Shown: positions 44,956 to 52,710, counted from the first letter of the stretch. The stretch: DNA of 64,000 nucleotides from Caulobacterales bacterium RIFCSPHIGHO2_01_FULL_70_19 (GCA_001794825.1 MGLK01000012.1:16476-80475); one strand, 5' to 3'. The notes: generated by a model not told the origin, from the letters alone. Numbers and translations: made by a program.

Positions 44956-45813
44956 TCAGATCGCCACCGGCGCCTTGATGTGCGGCCAGGGCTGGTAACC
45001 TTCGAGGGTGAAGTCCTCCAGCCGGTAAGCGAACAGGTCCGCCTTCGGGGCGATCGTCATGGTCGGCAGCGGCAGCGGCTCCCGCGTCAGCTGCAGCTCA
45101 GCCTGCTCGACGTGGTTCAGGTACAGGTGGGCGTCCCCGAAGGTGTGCACGAACTCGCCCGGCTCCAGCCCCACGACCTGGGCGATCATCATGGTCAGCA
45201 GGGCGTAGGAGGCGATGTTGAACGGCACGCCGAGGAAGACGTCGGCCGAGCGCTGGTACAGCTGGCAGGACAGCTTCCCGTCGGCGACGAAGAACTGGAA
45301 CAGGCAGTGGCAGGGCGGCAGGGCCATGTCGTCGACGTCGGCCGGGTTCCAGGCGGTGACGATGTGGCGGCGGCTGTTGGGATTGCTCTTCAGCCCCTCC
45401 ACCAGTCGTTCGATCTGGTCGATCACCCGGCCGTCCGGCGCGGACCACGACCGCCACTGCTTGCCGTAGACCGGCCCCAGCTCGCCCTCGGCGTCGGCCC
45501 ATTCGTCCCAGATGCTGACGCCGTTCTCCTTCAGCCAGCCGATGTTGGTCTCGCCGCGCAGGAACCAAAGCAGCTCGACGATGATCGAGCGGGTGTGCAG
45601 CTTCTTGGTGGTCAGCAGCGGGAAGCCCTTCGACAGGTCGAAGCGCATCTGCCGCCCGAACACCCCCAGCGTCCCGGTGCCGGTTCGGTCGTCGCGCCGC
45701 GCGCCGTTGTCGAGGATGTCGCGCAGCAGGTTGAGGTACTGCCATTCCGGATGGTCGGCGGCGACGGCTCCGGTGCGGTCCTGAAGATCGGCGAGGGCGA
45801 CGGCGGCGTTCAT
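44956..45813 (-). CDS. thyA: Thymidylate synthase
   Basis: 285 residues. It methylates dUMP using methylenetetrahydrofolate. Motifs: [47 protein letters not shown], the catalytic Cys168 in [12 protein letters not shown] and [19 protein letters not shown]. The normal length and N-terminus ([20 protein letters not shown] adds about 20 residues to the minimal start). Five bases separate it from the mazG-like gene. Confidence 0.97.
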   Translation of the reverse strand: MNAAVALADLQDRTGAVAADHPEWQYLNLLRDILDNGARRDDRTGTGTLGVFGRQMRFDLSKGFPLLTTKKLHTRSIIVELLWFLRGETNIGWLKENGVSIWDEWADAEGELGPVYGKQWRSWSAPDGRVIDQIERLVEGLKSNPNSRRHIVTAWNPADVDDMALPPCHCLFQFFVADGKLSCQLYQRSADVFLGVPFNIASYALLTMMIAQVVGLEPGEFVHTFGDAHLYLNHVEQAELQLTREPLPLPTMTIAPKADLFAYRLEDFTLEGYQPWPHIKAPVAI

Positions 45814-45931
45814 GGCCGCAGAGTGCCGCCGATTCGGCCGGCCCGGCAGCCATCCCGAATCGGTTGCTCACAGGAAAGGCGCCGCCGGCCGGTTCCCTCC
45901 CATCGCTTTGCGACCGGGAGGAGACCGTTCG

Positions 45932-46186
45932 TCACTCCCGGTCCCGCCGCTGCCGCGCCAGCTCCGCCCGGTTGCGCACCGCCCGGTTGCGGGCGGTCAT
46001 CGGCGTGCGGGCGGTGACGCCGGCCACCGGCACGCGCCGCTTTACGGTCGGCTTCAGCTTGCCGTAGCGCTGACGCGAATAGGCGCGCGCGCACTCCATG
46101 CAGTGGCGGTAGTTCCGCGCCGCATAGGAGGGGTGCCAGTTGCGGCCCTCCTGGAGGATCGTCGCGCACTCGCGGCAGCGCTGCAT
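45932..46186 (-). CDS. Small zinc-ribbon-like protein
   Basis: 84 residues. Cys pairs CRECATIL and CMECARAY with histidines between (HPSYAARNYRHC) suggest a zinc finger. The rest is basic (KLKPTVKRRVPVAG and RNRAELARQRRDRE), so nucleic acid binding is plausible. It starts three bases after the DUF924 gene stop. No family known to me. Confidence 0.65.
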   Translation of the reverse strand: MQRCRECATILQEGRNWHPSYAARNYRHCMECARAYSRQRYGKLKPTVKRRVPVAGVTARTPMTARNRAVRNRAELARQRRDRE

Positions 46187-46189
46187 GGA

Positions 46190-46732
46190 TCAGCCCCGGA
46201 AGCCGTCCTGCTCGAGGAAGGCGGCTTCCTCCGCCGTGGTCTCCCGGCCGAGCGCCCGATTGCGGTGCGGGAAGCGGCCGAACCGCTGGATGACGGCGTG
46301 ATGGTGCTCGGCCCACCGGTCGTCGGCCGGCCGCTTCATGGTCTGGAACAGCGCCAGCTGGCGGTCCTGCAGCGCCATGTCCTCGGCGTGCTGCAGCGGC
46401 AGGTAGAAGAAGCGGCGCAGGTCGTTCTCGACCAGCCGGTCATAGCCGGCGTCGAGCGCCCGCACGGCGAACATCCGTGCCAGCGGGTCCGTAGCGAAGG
46501 CGTGGCCGGTGCCGCGCCAGACGTTCCGCGGAAACTGGTCGAGCAGGATCAGCAGGGCCAGCGCGCCTTCCGCGCTGTCGGCCCAGTCGTCGAGTTCGCG
46601 CCGGGCGGCGGCCAGGTGGGCGGCCTCGAACCGCCGCCGGAAGTCGGCGTCGAAGGCGTCGTCCTTGGCGAACCACTTGGAGGGCCCGGCCTCTTTCCAG
46701 AAGGCGACGACGTCGGATGGGGTGACGGTCAT
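46190..46732 (-). CDS. DUF924 family protein
   Basis: 180 residues, helical. DUF924 features: VVAFWKEAGPSKWFAKDDAF, LALLILLDQFPRNVWRGTGH and DLRRFFYLPLQHAEDMALQD, then FQTMKRPADDRWAEHHHAVI and FGRFPHRNRALGRETTAEE. Folds like a TPR-type helical repeat; the biochemical role is not known. Divergent from mazE with only 43 bases between. Confidence 0.9.
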   Translation of the reverse strand: MTVTPSDVVAFWKEAGPSKWFAKDDAFDADFRRRFEAAHLAAARRELDDWADSAEGALALLILLDQFPRNVWRGTGHAFATDPLARMFAVRALDAGYDRLVENDLRRFFYLPLQHAEDMALQDRQLALFQTMKRPADDRWAEHHHAVIQRFGRFPHRNRALGRETTAEEAAFLEQDGFRG

Positions 46733-46754
46733 GGCGCTCGCGTGATATACAGAC

Positions 46755-46762
46755 GGATATCC
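46755..46762. promoter_or_regulatory. Palindrome in the mazE/DUF924 intergenic region
   Basis: GGATATCC, with a related GATATAC nine bases earlier. It falls in the only 43 bases available for both promoters. MazE-type antitoxins bind their own promoter, and this is the best operator candidate. Confidence 0.35.
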
Positions 46763-46775
46763 GGGAGGATAGGGC

Positions 46776-47048
46776 ATGAAGGCGATGAAGGTAAGGGCCG
46801 CCCGCTGGGGCAACAGCGTCGCCGTCCGTCTTCCCCGGCGGGCGGTGGAGGCCTTGGGCCTCGAGCCCGGCCAAGACATGGACATGGAGCTCCGGGGCGA
46901 GACCCTCGAGCTGACGGTGCGGCGGCGGCCTGAGGTGACGCTGGACTGGATCGTGTCCGAGATCGACCGCCTTGGCTCCGCCGGCGAGCCGGAGACGGTC
47001 GACTGGGGCCTGGATCGCGGGGACGAGATCCTGCATGACCGCCCCTGA
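46776..47048 (+). CDS. mazE: MazE-type antitoxin (AbrB fold)
   Basis: 90 residues. AbrB/MazE swapped-hairpin domain: MKVRAARWGNSVAVRLPRRA and EALGLEPGQDMDMELRGETL. The C-terminal half (EVTLDWIVSEIDRLG and an acidic tail) would bind and block the toxin. GGGAGGATAGGGC precedes the ATG. The mazF ATG starts 14 bases before its stop, so the two are translationally coupled. Confidence 0.9.
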   Translation: MKAMKVRAARWGNSVAVRLPRRAVEALGLEPGQDMDMELRGETLELTVRRRPEVTLDWIVSEIDRLGSAGEPETVDWGLDRGDEILHDRP

Positions 47049-47391
47049 CCCCAAGGCGCCCCGGGCAGGCGCCCTTGTTTGGGTCGACTTTGAGCCGGTT
47101 CGGGGCAGCGAACAGGCTGGAGCGCGCCCGGCGCTGGTGGTCTCGGCCACGCGCTTCAACCGGGTCAGCCGCCGCTCGCTGGTCTGTCCCGTGACCGCGA
47201 ACCTGACGCCGTGGCCAACCAAGGTTGTCCTGCCGGAGGGCCTCCCGGTGGGCGGCGCCGTACTCGCGGACCAGATCCGCAGCCTCGATCGGGCCGAGCG
47301 GGGCTTCCGTCCCATCTGCCAGGCGCCGCCCGAAGTCCTCGCCCGCGTTCGGGCCATCCTGGCCTCCCTGATGGAAGAAGAGCCTGCATGA
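47035..47391 (+). CDS. mazF: MazF/PemK-type toxin, endoribonuclease
   Basis: 118 residues. SH3-like barrel with the family motifs GALVWVDFEPVRGSEQAGA, RPALVVSATRFN and LADQIRSLDRAERGF. It cleaves mRNA at short sequences, blocked by MazE. The start overlaps mazE by 14 bases and the stop overlaps the ATG of ilvC (ATGA), putting a biosynthetic gene in the same translational chain. Confidence 0.9.
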   Translation: MTAPDPKAPRAGALVWVDFEPVRGSEQAGARPALVVSATRFNRVSRRSLVCPVTANLTPWPTKVVLPEGLPVGGAVLADQIRSLDRAERGFRPICQAPPEVLARVRAILASLMEEEPA

Positions 47392-48392
47392 CCCCGCTCC
47401 CCGTCTTCCATGACCGCGACTGCGACCTGTCGATCCTCCGCGGCCGCCGCGTCGCCGTGATCGGCTACGGCAGCCAGGGCCGCACGCACGCCCTGAACCT
47501 GCGCGACTCCGGAGTCAGCGACATCGTCGTGGGTCTGAAGGCGGCGTCGGCGACACGGGAGACGGCCCGGGCCGACGGCTTCGAAGTGCGGACCGCCGGC
47601 GAGGCGGCGGACGGCGCGGACGTGGTGGCGGTGATGGTGTCCGACGAGGCCCACCGCGACCTGTGGCGCGACGAACTGGCTCCGGCGATGAAGCCCGGCG
47701 CGGCCCTGGTCTTCGCCCACGGCCTGTCGGTCCGCTTCGGCCTGGTCGAGCCGCGGCCGGATCTCGACGTCATACTCGCGTCCCCCAAGGGCATCGGCCC
47801 GCGCATCCGCGAGCTCTATGAGGCGGGGGAGGGGGTGTTCTGCCTGTTCGGCGTGCACCAGGACGCCACGGGCGGCGCCCACGCGCTGGGCCTGTCCTAC
47901 GCCGCGGCGCTGGGCTGCGGCCGCAAGGGCATCCTCGAAACCACCTTCGCCGCCGAGTGCGAGAGCGACCTGTTCGGCGAGCAGGTGGTGCTGTGCGGCG
48001 GCACGGTCGAGCTGGTCGACGCCGCCTTCATGAAGCTGGTCGAGGCGGGCTATCCGCCCGAGGTGGCGTGGTTTGAGTGCTTCTACGAGCTCAAGCTGGT
48101 GGTCGACCTGATGCACCGGCTGGGGCCGGCCGGCGCCTTCGCCCGCATCTCGAACACGGCGGAGTACGGCGCCTATCTGACCGGGCCGCGGGTGATCGGC
48201 GAACCCTCGCGCGCGGCCATGGACGAGGTGCTGGCCGAGGTTCGCTCGGGCGCCTTCGTGAAGCGGCTCATGGCGGATCACGACGCCGGCTCGCCGGAGT
48301 TGCTGGCGCGGCGGCGGGCGCTGGGCGAGCGGCCGATCGAGGCGGTCGGCGCCCGTCTCGGGGAGATTGCGTCGCGCGCCCGCGCAGATTGA
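47388..48392 (+). CDS. ilvC: Ketol-acid reductoisomerase, divergent class I
   Basis: 334 residues. It converts acetolactate to dihydroxyisovalerate in branched-chain amino acid synthesis. NADPH motif GYGSQGRTHALNLRDSG near residue 25, FAHGLSVRFGL, the metal-binding segments DLFGEQVVLCGG and WFECFYELKLVVDL, and ISNTAEYGAYLTGPR. The usual APKGPG loop reads SPKGIGPRIREL, so it is a divergent copy. The ATG lies inside the mazF stop. The catalytic acidic residues and the His are in place, so it should be active. Confidence 0.92.
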   Translation: MTPLPVFHDRDCDLSILRGRRVAVIGYGSQGRTHALNLRDSGVSDIVVGLKAASATRETARADGFEVRTAGEAADGADVVAVMVSDEAHRDLWRDELAPAMKPGAALVFAHGLSVRFGLVEPRPDLDVILASPKGIGPRIRELYEAGEGVFCLFGVHQDATGGAHALGLSYAAALGCGRKGILETTFAAECESDLFGEQVVLCGGTVELVDAAFMKLVEAGYPPEVAWFECFYELKLVVDLMHRLGPAGAFARISNTAEYGAYLTGPRVIGEPSRAAMDEVLAEVRSGAFVKRLMADHDAGSPELLARRRALGERPIEAVGARLGEIASRARAD

Positions 48393-48421
48393 ACGCCGGT
48401 ACGCCGTCGCCTACCCTGACC

Positions 48422-48435
48422 GCCGTTTCAAAACG
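48422..48435. other. Perfect hairpin between ilvC and the Inh gene
   Basis: CCGTTT-CA-AAACGG starts 30 bases after the ilvC stop and lies just before the next gene start. There is no U-tract, so it is not a clear terminator. Boundaries may be off by one base. Confidence 0.35.
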
Positions 48436-48446
48436 GGGGATCCACC

Positions 48447-49352
48447 ATGTCCAGGACCATCGCCGCCGCGCTCGCCGCCACGGCCCTGCTGCCGCTCGCC
48501 CAGCCGGCGCAGGCGCAGTCGGTGTCGCGCGAGACCACGCGCGAAACCACCACCACGACCCGCGACGGCGACACCACCACGACGACGACGCGCACCACCA
48601 CCGTCGGCGGCAGCGCCTCGGTGGACGCGAACGCCCTGGTCGAGGGCCTGGTCGGGGCGCTGGCGGGCGGCGGGCAGCGGCAGCCGGACTGGCGTCGCCG
48701 GGCCGAGCCGGCCAGGCCGCAGGACGTCTTCGGCGCCTGGCTGGCCGACGACGGCGGCCGCGATGTCGGAGACTGCCGGATGATCTTCGGCGAACGCGGC
48801 TTCCTCGGAGTCCGCGGCGTCGAGACCGAGGACTGCCCGTCGCGCCTCGCCCGGATCAGCAACTGGCGGGTCGAGAACGGCGAGGTGCTGCTGTTTCGGG
48901 GCGCCTCGGACCAGAATGGACCGCGGCTGTCGCTGGTCGAGGGCCGGCTGCTCGGCGACGGGCTGACGCTGCGTCGCGAGGGCGACGAGGCGCCCGGACC
49001 CATGGCCGGAGACGACGACAGTGACTACGACCGCCGGCGGGGCGGGGGCGGATGGGGCGCGCCGCCGCGGCAGGACGCCTATGCCGGGACCTGGCGGCAC
49101 GTGGAGACGACCATCACCGGCCACCGGCGCGAGTGCACCCTGCGGCTGACCACCAACCCGGCGTTCGGGGCGATGCAGGGCTCGGCCTCGGGCTGTTTCG
49201 AGGACCTGATGTTCGTCAACAGCTGGCGGCTCGAGGACCGTCAGGTGGTGCTCTACAAGGCCGGCGGCGGTACGGTCGCCATCCTGCGCGGCGGGCCGGA
49301 CCGGCTCAGCGGGCGCACGCCCGGGGGCGAGGAGATCGTGCTGTACCGCTAG
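48447..49352 (+). CDS. Exported protein with two AprI/Inh-type protease inhibitor domains
   Basis: 301 residues. Signal peptide MSRTIAAALAATALLPLAQPAQAQ, a Thr/Arg-rich linker (about residues 28-52), then two Inh beta-barrel domains: residues about 95-178 (FGAWLADDGGRDVGDCRMIF, WRVENGEVLLFRGAS) and about 212-301 (GTWRHVETTITGHRRECTLR, WRLEDRQVVLYKAGG, ending VLYR). Each keeps two Cys and the tryptophan. Single-domain Inh proteins block serralysin-type metalloproteases in the periplasm; no serralysin gene is in this window. Confidence 0.82.
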   Translation: MSRTIAAALAATALLPLAQPAQAQSVSRETTRETTTTTRDGDTTTTTTRTTTVGGSASVDANALVEGLVGALAGGGQRQPDWRRRAEPARPQDVFGAWLADDGGRDVGDCRMIFGERGFLGVRGVETEDCPSRLARISNWRVENGEVLLFRGASDQNGPRLSLVEGRLLGDGLTLRREGDEAPGPMAGDDDSDYDRRRGGGGWGAPPRQDAYAGTWRHVETTITGHRRECTLRLTTNPAFGAMQGSASGCFEDLMFVNSWRLEDRQVVLYKAGGGTVAILRGGPDRLSGRTPGGEEIVLYR

Positions 49353-49430
49353 GGGGAGGCGCTGTCCGGCCGGGCCCTTCGGGGGTCCGGCTCCGCCCTT
49401 GAGGGCGACGACGACAGGGCGGGAGGAAGA

Positions 49431-49507
49431 TGGTCGGAGTGGCAGGATTCGAACCTGCGACCCCTGCGTCCCGAACGCAGTGCTCTACCAGACTGAGCCA
49501 CACTCCG
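49431..49507 (-). tRNA. tRNA-Pro (anticodon CGG)
   Basis: On the minus strand CGGAGTG...CACTCCG acceptor, anticodon arm CTGCG-TTCGGGA-CGCAG, T arm GCAGG-TTCGAAT-CCTGC, encoded CCA. The C1-G72 start is normal for tRNA-Pro. 77 bases. Confidence 0.97.
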
Positions 49508-49694
49508 ACTTGAGGAGCGGGCTTATAGCGACGGGGTCGGGGGGCCGCAAGCGCGGAAAACGCCACTGCGAAAATAGTCTGCCAAGCCCGCCGCGAGCGA
49601 CCTTCGCCAAAGCGAAAAACCCCGCTTGCGTTGCCGGCAGCCTTGTCGTATCCGACCGCCTCCCCGCCGCAGGGCGGGGCTGCGCCGGACCTGC

Positions 49695-49768
49695 TGGGGA
49701 ATGGTGTAATGGTAACACTACGGTTTTTGGTACCGTCATTCTAGGTTCGAGTCCTAGTTCCCCAGCCA
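49695..49768 (+). tRNA. tRNA-Gln (anticodon TTG)
   Basis: Acceptor TGGGGAA with TTCCCCA, anticodon arm ACGGT-TTTTGGT-ACCGT, T arm CTAGG-TTCGAGT-CCTAG, encoded CCA ending at 49768. 74 bases. Confidence 0.97.
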
Positions 49769-49840
49769 TCCTTCCCCCGTTCTTTTTGATCGTCGACGCC
49801 TTCCCGGTGAACCTTCTGGGGTTCCCGACATTGTGGGCCC

Positions 49841-50080
49841 ATGGCGCTCCATCTCGACAGCCTGCTCGAAGGATCCCCCGCCTACGGCGTGCTCGACGCG
49901 AAGGATGGCGTCGTCCTGTTCCGCCGGCCGGGCAAGGAGAAGGTGTTCGAGCAGGTCGTCGCGGAGGTGATCGGGAACGCCGACGAGCGCGTCACCGTCA
50001 TCCCCCTCGAGAACGATCGGAACGAGTGCGACCGGCTGTTCATCGCTCCTCTTGAGGAGGAGCGGTCGTTCGACCCCTAG
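49841..50080 (+). CDS. Small protein, unknown
   Basis: 79 residues, no membrane helix. A mixed alpha/beta-like sequence (VLDAKDGVVLFRRPGKEKVF then EVIGNADERVTVIPLENDRN). There is no strong ribosome binding site before the ATG at 49841. The coding signal is modest, and a gene on the other strand overlaps its 3' end. I give it moderate confidence only. Confidence 0.45.
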   Translation: MALHLDSLLEGSPAYGVLDAKDGVVLFRRPGKEKVFEQVVAEVIGNADERVTVIPLENDRNECDRLFIAPLEEERSFDP

Positions 50081-50321
50081 GCGCCCGCCGGTCGTCCGCC
50101 CTCACGGATCGACCGTCAGCAGTTGCGGGCCGCTCGCCGCCGCTTCCTGCCTGCGCCAGATGTTCAATGTGTCCGCTCTCCACCTCGGCGCGGGAGAACA
50201 CCTCCTCCTGACCGTCGACGAGCAGTTCGTCGCCGGAGTCCGCGAAGTCGCCGGCCGGCGCGCCAGGGCTGGAGGGCGTGTTCAGCGATCGGGAGGTGTG
50301 GGACGGCTTCGGGTCGGGCAT
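50040..50321 (-). CDS. Small acidic protein downstream of the kinase-like gene, unknown
   Basis: 93 residues. The best argument is the start signal GGGAGGAAC immediately before the ATG at 50321, 46 bases after the stop of the His-less kinase gene on the same strand. The centre is acidic (DFADSGDELLVDGQEEVF), the rest polar and Arg/Pro-rich, possibly disordered. It overlaps the 49841 gene by 41 bases tail to tail; at most one of the two overlapping ends is likely functional. Unknown function. Confidence 0.45.
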   Translation of the reverse strand: MPDPKPSHTSRSLNTPSSPGAPAGDFADSGDELLVDGQEEVFSRAEVESGHIEHLAQAGSGGERPATADGRSVRADDRRAPRGRTTAPPQEER

Positions 50322-50341
50322 GTTCCTCCCAACCCTCGCGC

Positions 50342-50368
50342 GGCCCCTGCGTTCCGGCGGGGCCTTTT
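50342..50368 (+). terminator. Hairpin with T-tract
   Basis: GGCCCC (50342-50347) pairs with GGGGCC (50359-50364), followed by TTTT. It reads as a + strand terminator lying in the 46-base gap after the kinase-like gene, whose stop touches it. Confidence 0.5.
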
Positions 50369-50973
50369 CAGTGGGCGAGGGGGCCGTCGAGCGGCAGGCG
50401 GATCCGCACCCCAACGCCCGCTCCCGGGGCGGTCTCCACCGACATGGTCCCGCCGAGGTGTTCGACCAGTCCGGAGACCAGGCCCAAGCCTTCTCCTGGC
50501 TCGATCGCCTCTGCGCCGACCCCGGAGTCCCGCACCACCAGGCTGACCCCGCCGACCGCGCGCGAAAAGGCGACGGCGATCGAGCCGCGCCGTCCGTCCG
50601 GAAAGGCGTGGCGGCAGGCGTTGGCGATCAATTCGTGGGTGATGATGGCCATCGGCAGCAGATGGCTGTCCGGCAGCAGCGTCGCCTGGCCGCGCACATC
50701 CAGCCGCACCGGGCGGCCCTCGCAGGCGCGGGTCCAGAAGGCGGCGACATCCTGCAGATAGCCGGCGAAGTCGAGCGGGCCCTCGGCGGTCATCCGCCGG
50801 CTGAGGAGCTCCATGGCCGCGGCGATGTCACTCAGCCAGGTCAGGTGGCGTTTGCTCTCGGGATCGCTGACGGCGCGCAGACGAATGCCCACCAGCGTCT
50901 GCAACAGCTGGTAGCCGCCGAGCAGACGCCGCTGCAGTTCGCCGATCCGGTCTTCCGCCGCCGACGCCATCAT
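50368..50973 (-). CDS. Histidine-kinase-like protein lacking the phosphoacceptor histidine
   Basis: 201 residues, no membrane helix. It resembles the HisKA_2/HWE kinase class: a helix pair with LRAVSDPESKRHL (residues about 29-41) and a later ATPase domain with HELIANACRHAFPDGRRG, VVRDSGVGAE and GEGLGLVSGLVEHLGG. At the position of the conserved HHRVKN (residues 14-19 here) it reads QRRLLG, so the phosphoacceptor His is gone. It may be an allosteric partner or a degenerate kinase. Divergent from a single-domain response regulator. Confidence 0.75.
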   Translation of the reverse strand: MMASAAEDRIGELQRRLLGGYQLLQTLVGIRLRAVSDPESKRHLTWLSDIAAAMELLSRRMTAEGPLDFAGYLQDVAAFWTRACEGRPVRLDVRGQATLLPDSHLLPMAIITHELIANACRHAFPDGRRGSIAVAFSRAVGGVSLVVRDSGVGAEAIEPGEGLGLVSGLVEHLGGTMSVETAPGAGVGVRIRLPLDGPLAH

Positions 50974-51015
50974 TCCCCCGGCCGATTGAATTGGCGTGAA
51001 TTCACTACTCCAGCC

Positions 51016-51040
51016 CGAACCAAATAGCCAATGAGGCGTT
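51016..51040 (+). promoter_or_regulatory. EcfG-type promoter candidate for the response regulator
   Basis: CGAAC, 16 bases, CGTT, one mismatch from GGAAC-N16-CGTT. It sits 60 bases before the GTG of the 51100 gene. Confidence 0.45.
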
Positions 51041-51099
51041 CGCCGTCCGCTAGCGGACACAACGGTGGTAAACAGGTCTGGTTAGCGTGGGGGAATGGA

Positions 51100-51555
51100 G
51101 TGACCCAGCCGCCCGACCTGCGGGTCATGATCGTCGAGGACCAGGCGCTCCTGGCCATGGAACTGGAGCTCGTGCTCGCCGACTGCGGGTGCGATGTGAT
51201 TGGTTGCGCCATGGACCGGGCCAGCGCCTTCGCGATCGCCGAGCGCGAACGACCGGACCTGGCCCTGATCGACGTGAACCTGCTGGACGGGATGACCGGG
51301 CCGCAGATCGCGCAGAGGCTCGTCTCGGAGCACAGCGCCGCGGTCGTCTTCCTGACCGCCAATCCGGAACAGATTCCCGACGGCTTCTCCGGCGCGCTCG
51401 GCGCCGTGTCCAAGCCGTTCGACGAGCAGACGATCCGGGCCGTCGTCGGATTCGCGCGCCAGTTCATCCTCCATCGCACGCTCGGGGAGGCTCCGCGTCG
51501 CTTCCGCCTGGCGCCCTGGCTGACCACGCCGCCCGACGATATCGCGCCGCACTGA
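51100..51555 (+). CDS. Single-domain response regulator
   Basis: 151 residues from a GTG at 51100. A receiver domain: VMIVEDQALLAMELELVLAD with the acidic pocket, phospho-acceptor Asp58 in LALIDVNLLDG, Thr in VVFLTANPEQI and Lys in GAVSKPFDE. There is no output domain; a short basic tail follows. An earlier ATG at 51031 would start inside the EcfG-like -10 element, so the later GTG is preferred. Its neighbour across 126 bases is a kinase-like protein without His. Confidence 0.85.
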   Translation: MTQPPDLRVMIVEDQALLAMELELVLADCGCDVIGCAMDRASAFAIAERERPDLALIDVNLLDGMTGPQIAQRLVSEHSAAVVFLTANPEQIPDGFSGALGAVSKPFDEQTIRAVVGFARQFILHRTLGEAPRRFRLAPWLTTPPDDIAPH

Positions 51556-51581
51556 CCCGGGCCGGAGTCGCCGGCCGCCGC

Positions 51582-52139
51582 TCAGGCGAGACCGCCGCCG
51601 AGATCGAGCCCGGGCCCGGTCGGCGGGGCGCCTTCCGGGGCGAGGTCCAGCTGCATCAGCGTCACGTCCAGCCACCGGTCGAACTTCCAGCCGACCTGGC
51701 GGTACTGCCCCACGACTTCGAATCCGGCGGACCGGTGCAGGGCGATCGAGGCCGCGCTGGTCGCGCTGTCGCTGATCGCCGCGATGAGATGGCGCAGGCC
51801 CCGGCTGCGGACGTCGTCGACCAGGGCGCGGAGCAGGGCCCGGCCCACGCCGCGTCCCCGCGCCTCCGGTTCGACGTAGATCGAGACCTCCACGCCATAG
51901 CGATACGCCGGGCGAGGTCGGAAGGGCGAGGCGTAGGCGTAGCCGGCGAAGCGGTCGTCCAGCTCGGCGACCAGCCAGGGGAGGCCGGTCGCGTTCACCG
52001 CGGCGAGCCGGCGGCCCATCTCAGCTACGTCGGGCGGCGTCAGTTCGAACGTGGCGGTGCCGCCCTCGACCTCGCGGCCGTAAAGCGCGGCGATGGCCTC
52101 GAGGTCGGCCGTCCCCGCCGGGTGCAGGGCGAGGGTCAT
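51582..52139 (-). CDS. GNAT acetyltransferase, phosphinothricin-acetyltransferase-like
   Basis: 185 residues from the ATG at 52139. Resembles Pat/MnaT: EGGTATFELTPPDVAEMGRR near 24, AGYAYASPFRPRPAYRYGVE and the acetyl-CoA motif VEPEARGRGVGRALLRALVD (residues about 93-112), then GFEVVGQYRQVGWKFDRWLD. Such enzymes acetylate methionine sulfoximine, phosphinothricin or related amines; a xenobiotic role in nature is likely but unproven. Ten extra N-terminal residues are possible from an upstream start. Confidence 0.88.
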   Translation of the reverse strand: MTLALHPAGTADLEAIAALYGREVEGGTATFELTPPDVAEMGRRLAAVNATGLPWLVAELDDRFAGYAYASPFRPRPAYRYGVEVSIYVEPEARGRGVGRALLRALVDDVRSRGLRHLIAAISDSATSAASIALHRSAGFEVVGQYRQVGWKFDRWLDVTLMQLDLAPEGAPPTGPGLDLGGGLA

Positions 52140-52226
52140 GCAGGCGGCTCCTAGGTCGTCAGGGTCGATCACTGGCGCGGTCGCCCAGCTTTGCTATTCT
52201 TCCGTGTCAGGGAGAAGGGGAAGGCC

Positions 52227-52694
52227 ATGAAATTCCTGTTCGTCATTTCGCTGGCCGTCTCGGCCGCCGTCGCGCCGGCGGCGTGGGCGCAGGCCAAGCC
52301 GGGTTCGGCGACCTCCGCCGTCACCGGCGGCGGCGCCCGCCCGACGGTCGAACTGCGGGTGTGCAACAACAGCGGCCGCAACGCCACCGTCGCGGTTTCC
52401 TATGTGGAGGTCGGCTCCAGCCAGTTCATCAACCGCGGCTGGTACGACGTGGCCAACGGCGCCTGCGAGAACCTGGTCACCACCGACAACGCGAACTTCT
52501 ACTTCTACGCCGATGCGACGGACGGCTCGGGCCGCCGCTGGCAGGGAAACCACAGCCTCTGCGTCGAATACCCGGGGCCCTACACCTTCCACTCGGACGG
52601 CTCCACCGAGTGCAAGTCGTGGCAGGAGGTGCGCAACTTCGTTCCGGCCTCGGCCTCCGAGCCGGGGGTCTACACCTGGACCCTCGATCCCTAG
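52227..52694 (+). CDS. DUF1036 family exported protein
   Basis: 155 residues. Signal peptide MKFLFVISLAVSAAVAPAAWA, then the DUF1036 pattern: VELRVCNNSGRNATVAVSYV, INRGWYDVANGACENLV and NFYFYADATDGSGRRWQGNH, with Cys pairs that probably form disulfides. Cell-envelope protein of unknown role. GGGAGAAGGGGAAGGCC precedes the ATG, and TATTCT lies in the leader as a plausible -10. Confidence 0.85.
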   Translation: MKFLFVISLAVSAAVAPAAWAQAKPGSATSAVTGGGARPTVELRVCNNSGRNATVAVSYVEVGSSQFINRGWYDVANGACENLVTTDNANFYFYADATDGSGRRWQGNHSLCVEYPGPYTFHSDGSTECKSWQEVRNFVPASASEPGVYTWTLDP

Positions 52695-52710
52695 GCGGAC
52701 GGAGAGCGGG

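Noticed and set aside
48520-48612. Simple-sequence repeat (ACC/ACG runs) as a mobile or regulatory repeat
   Set aside because: It simply encodes the Thr/Arg-rich linker of the inhibitor protein in frame.
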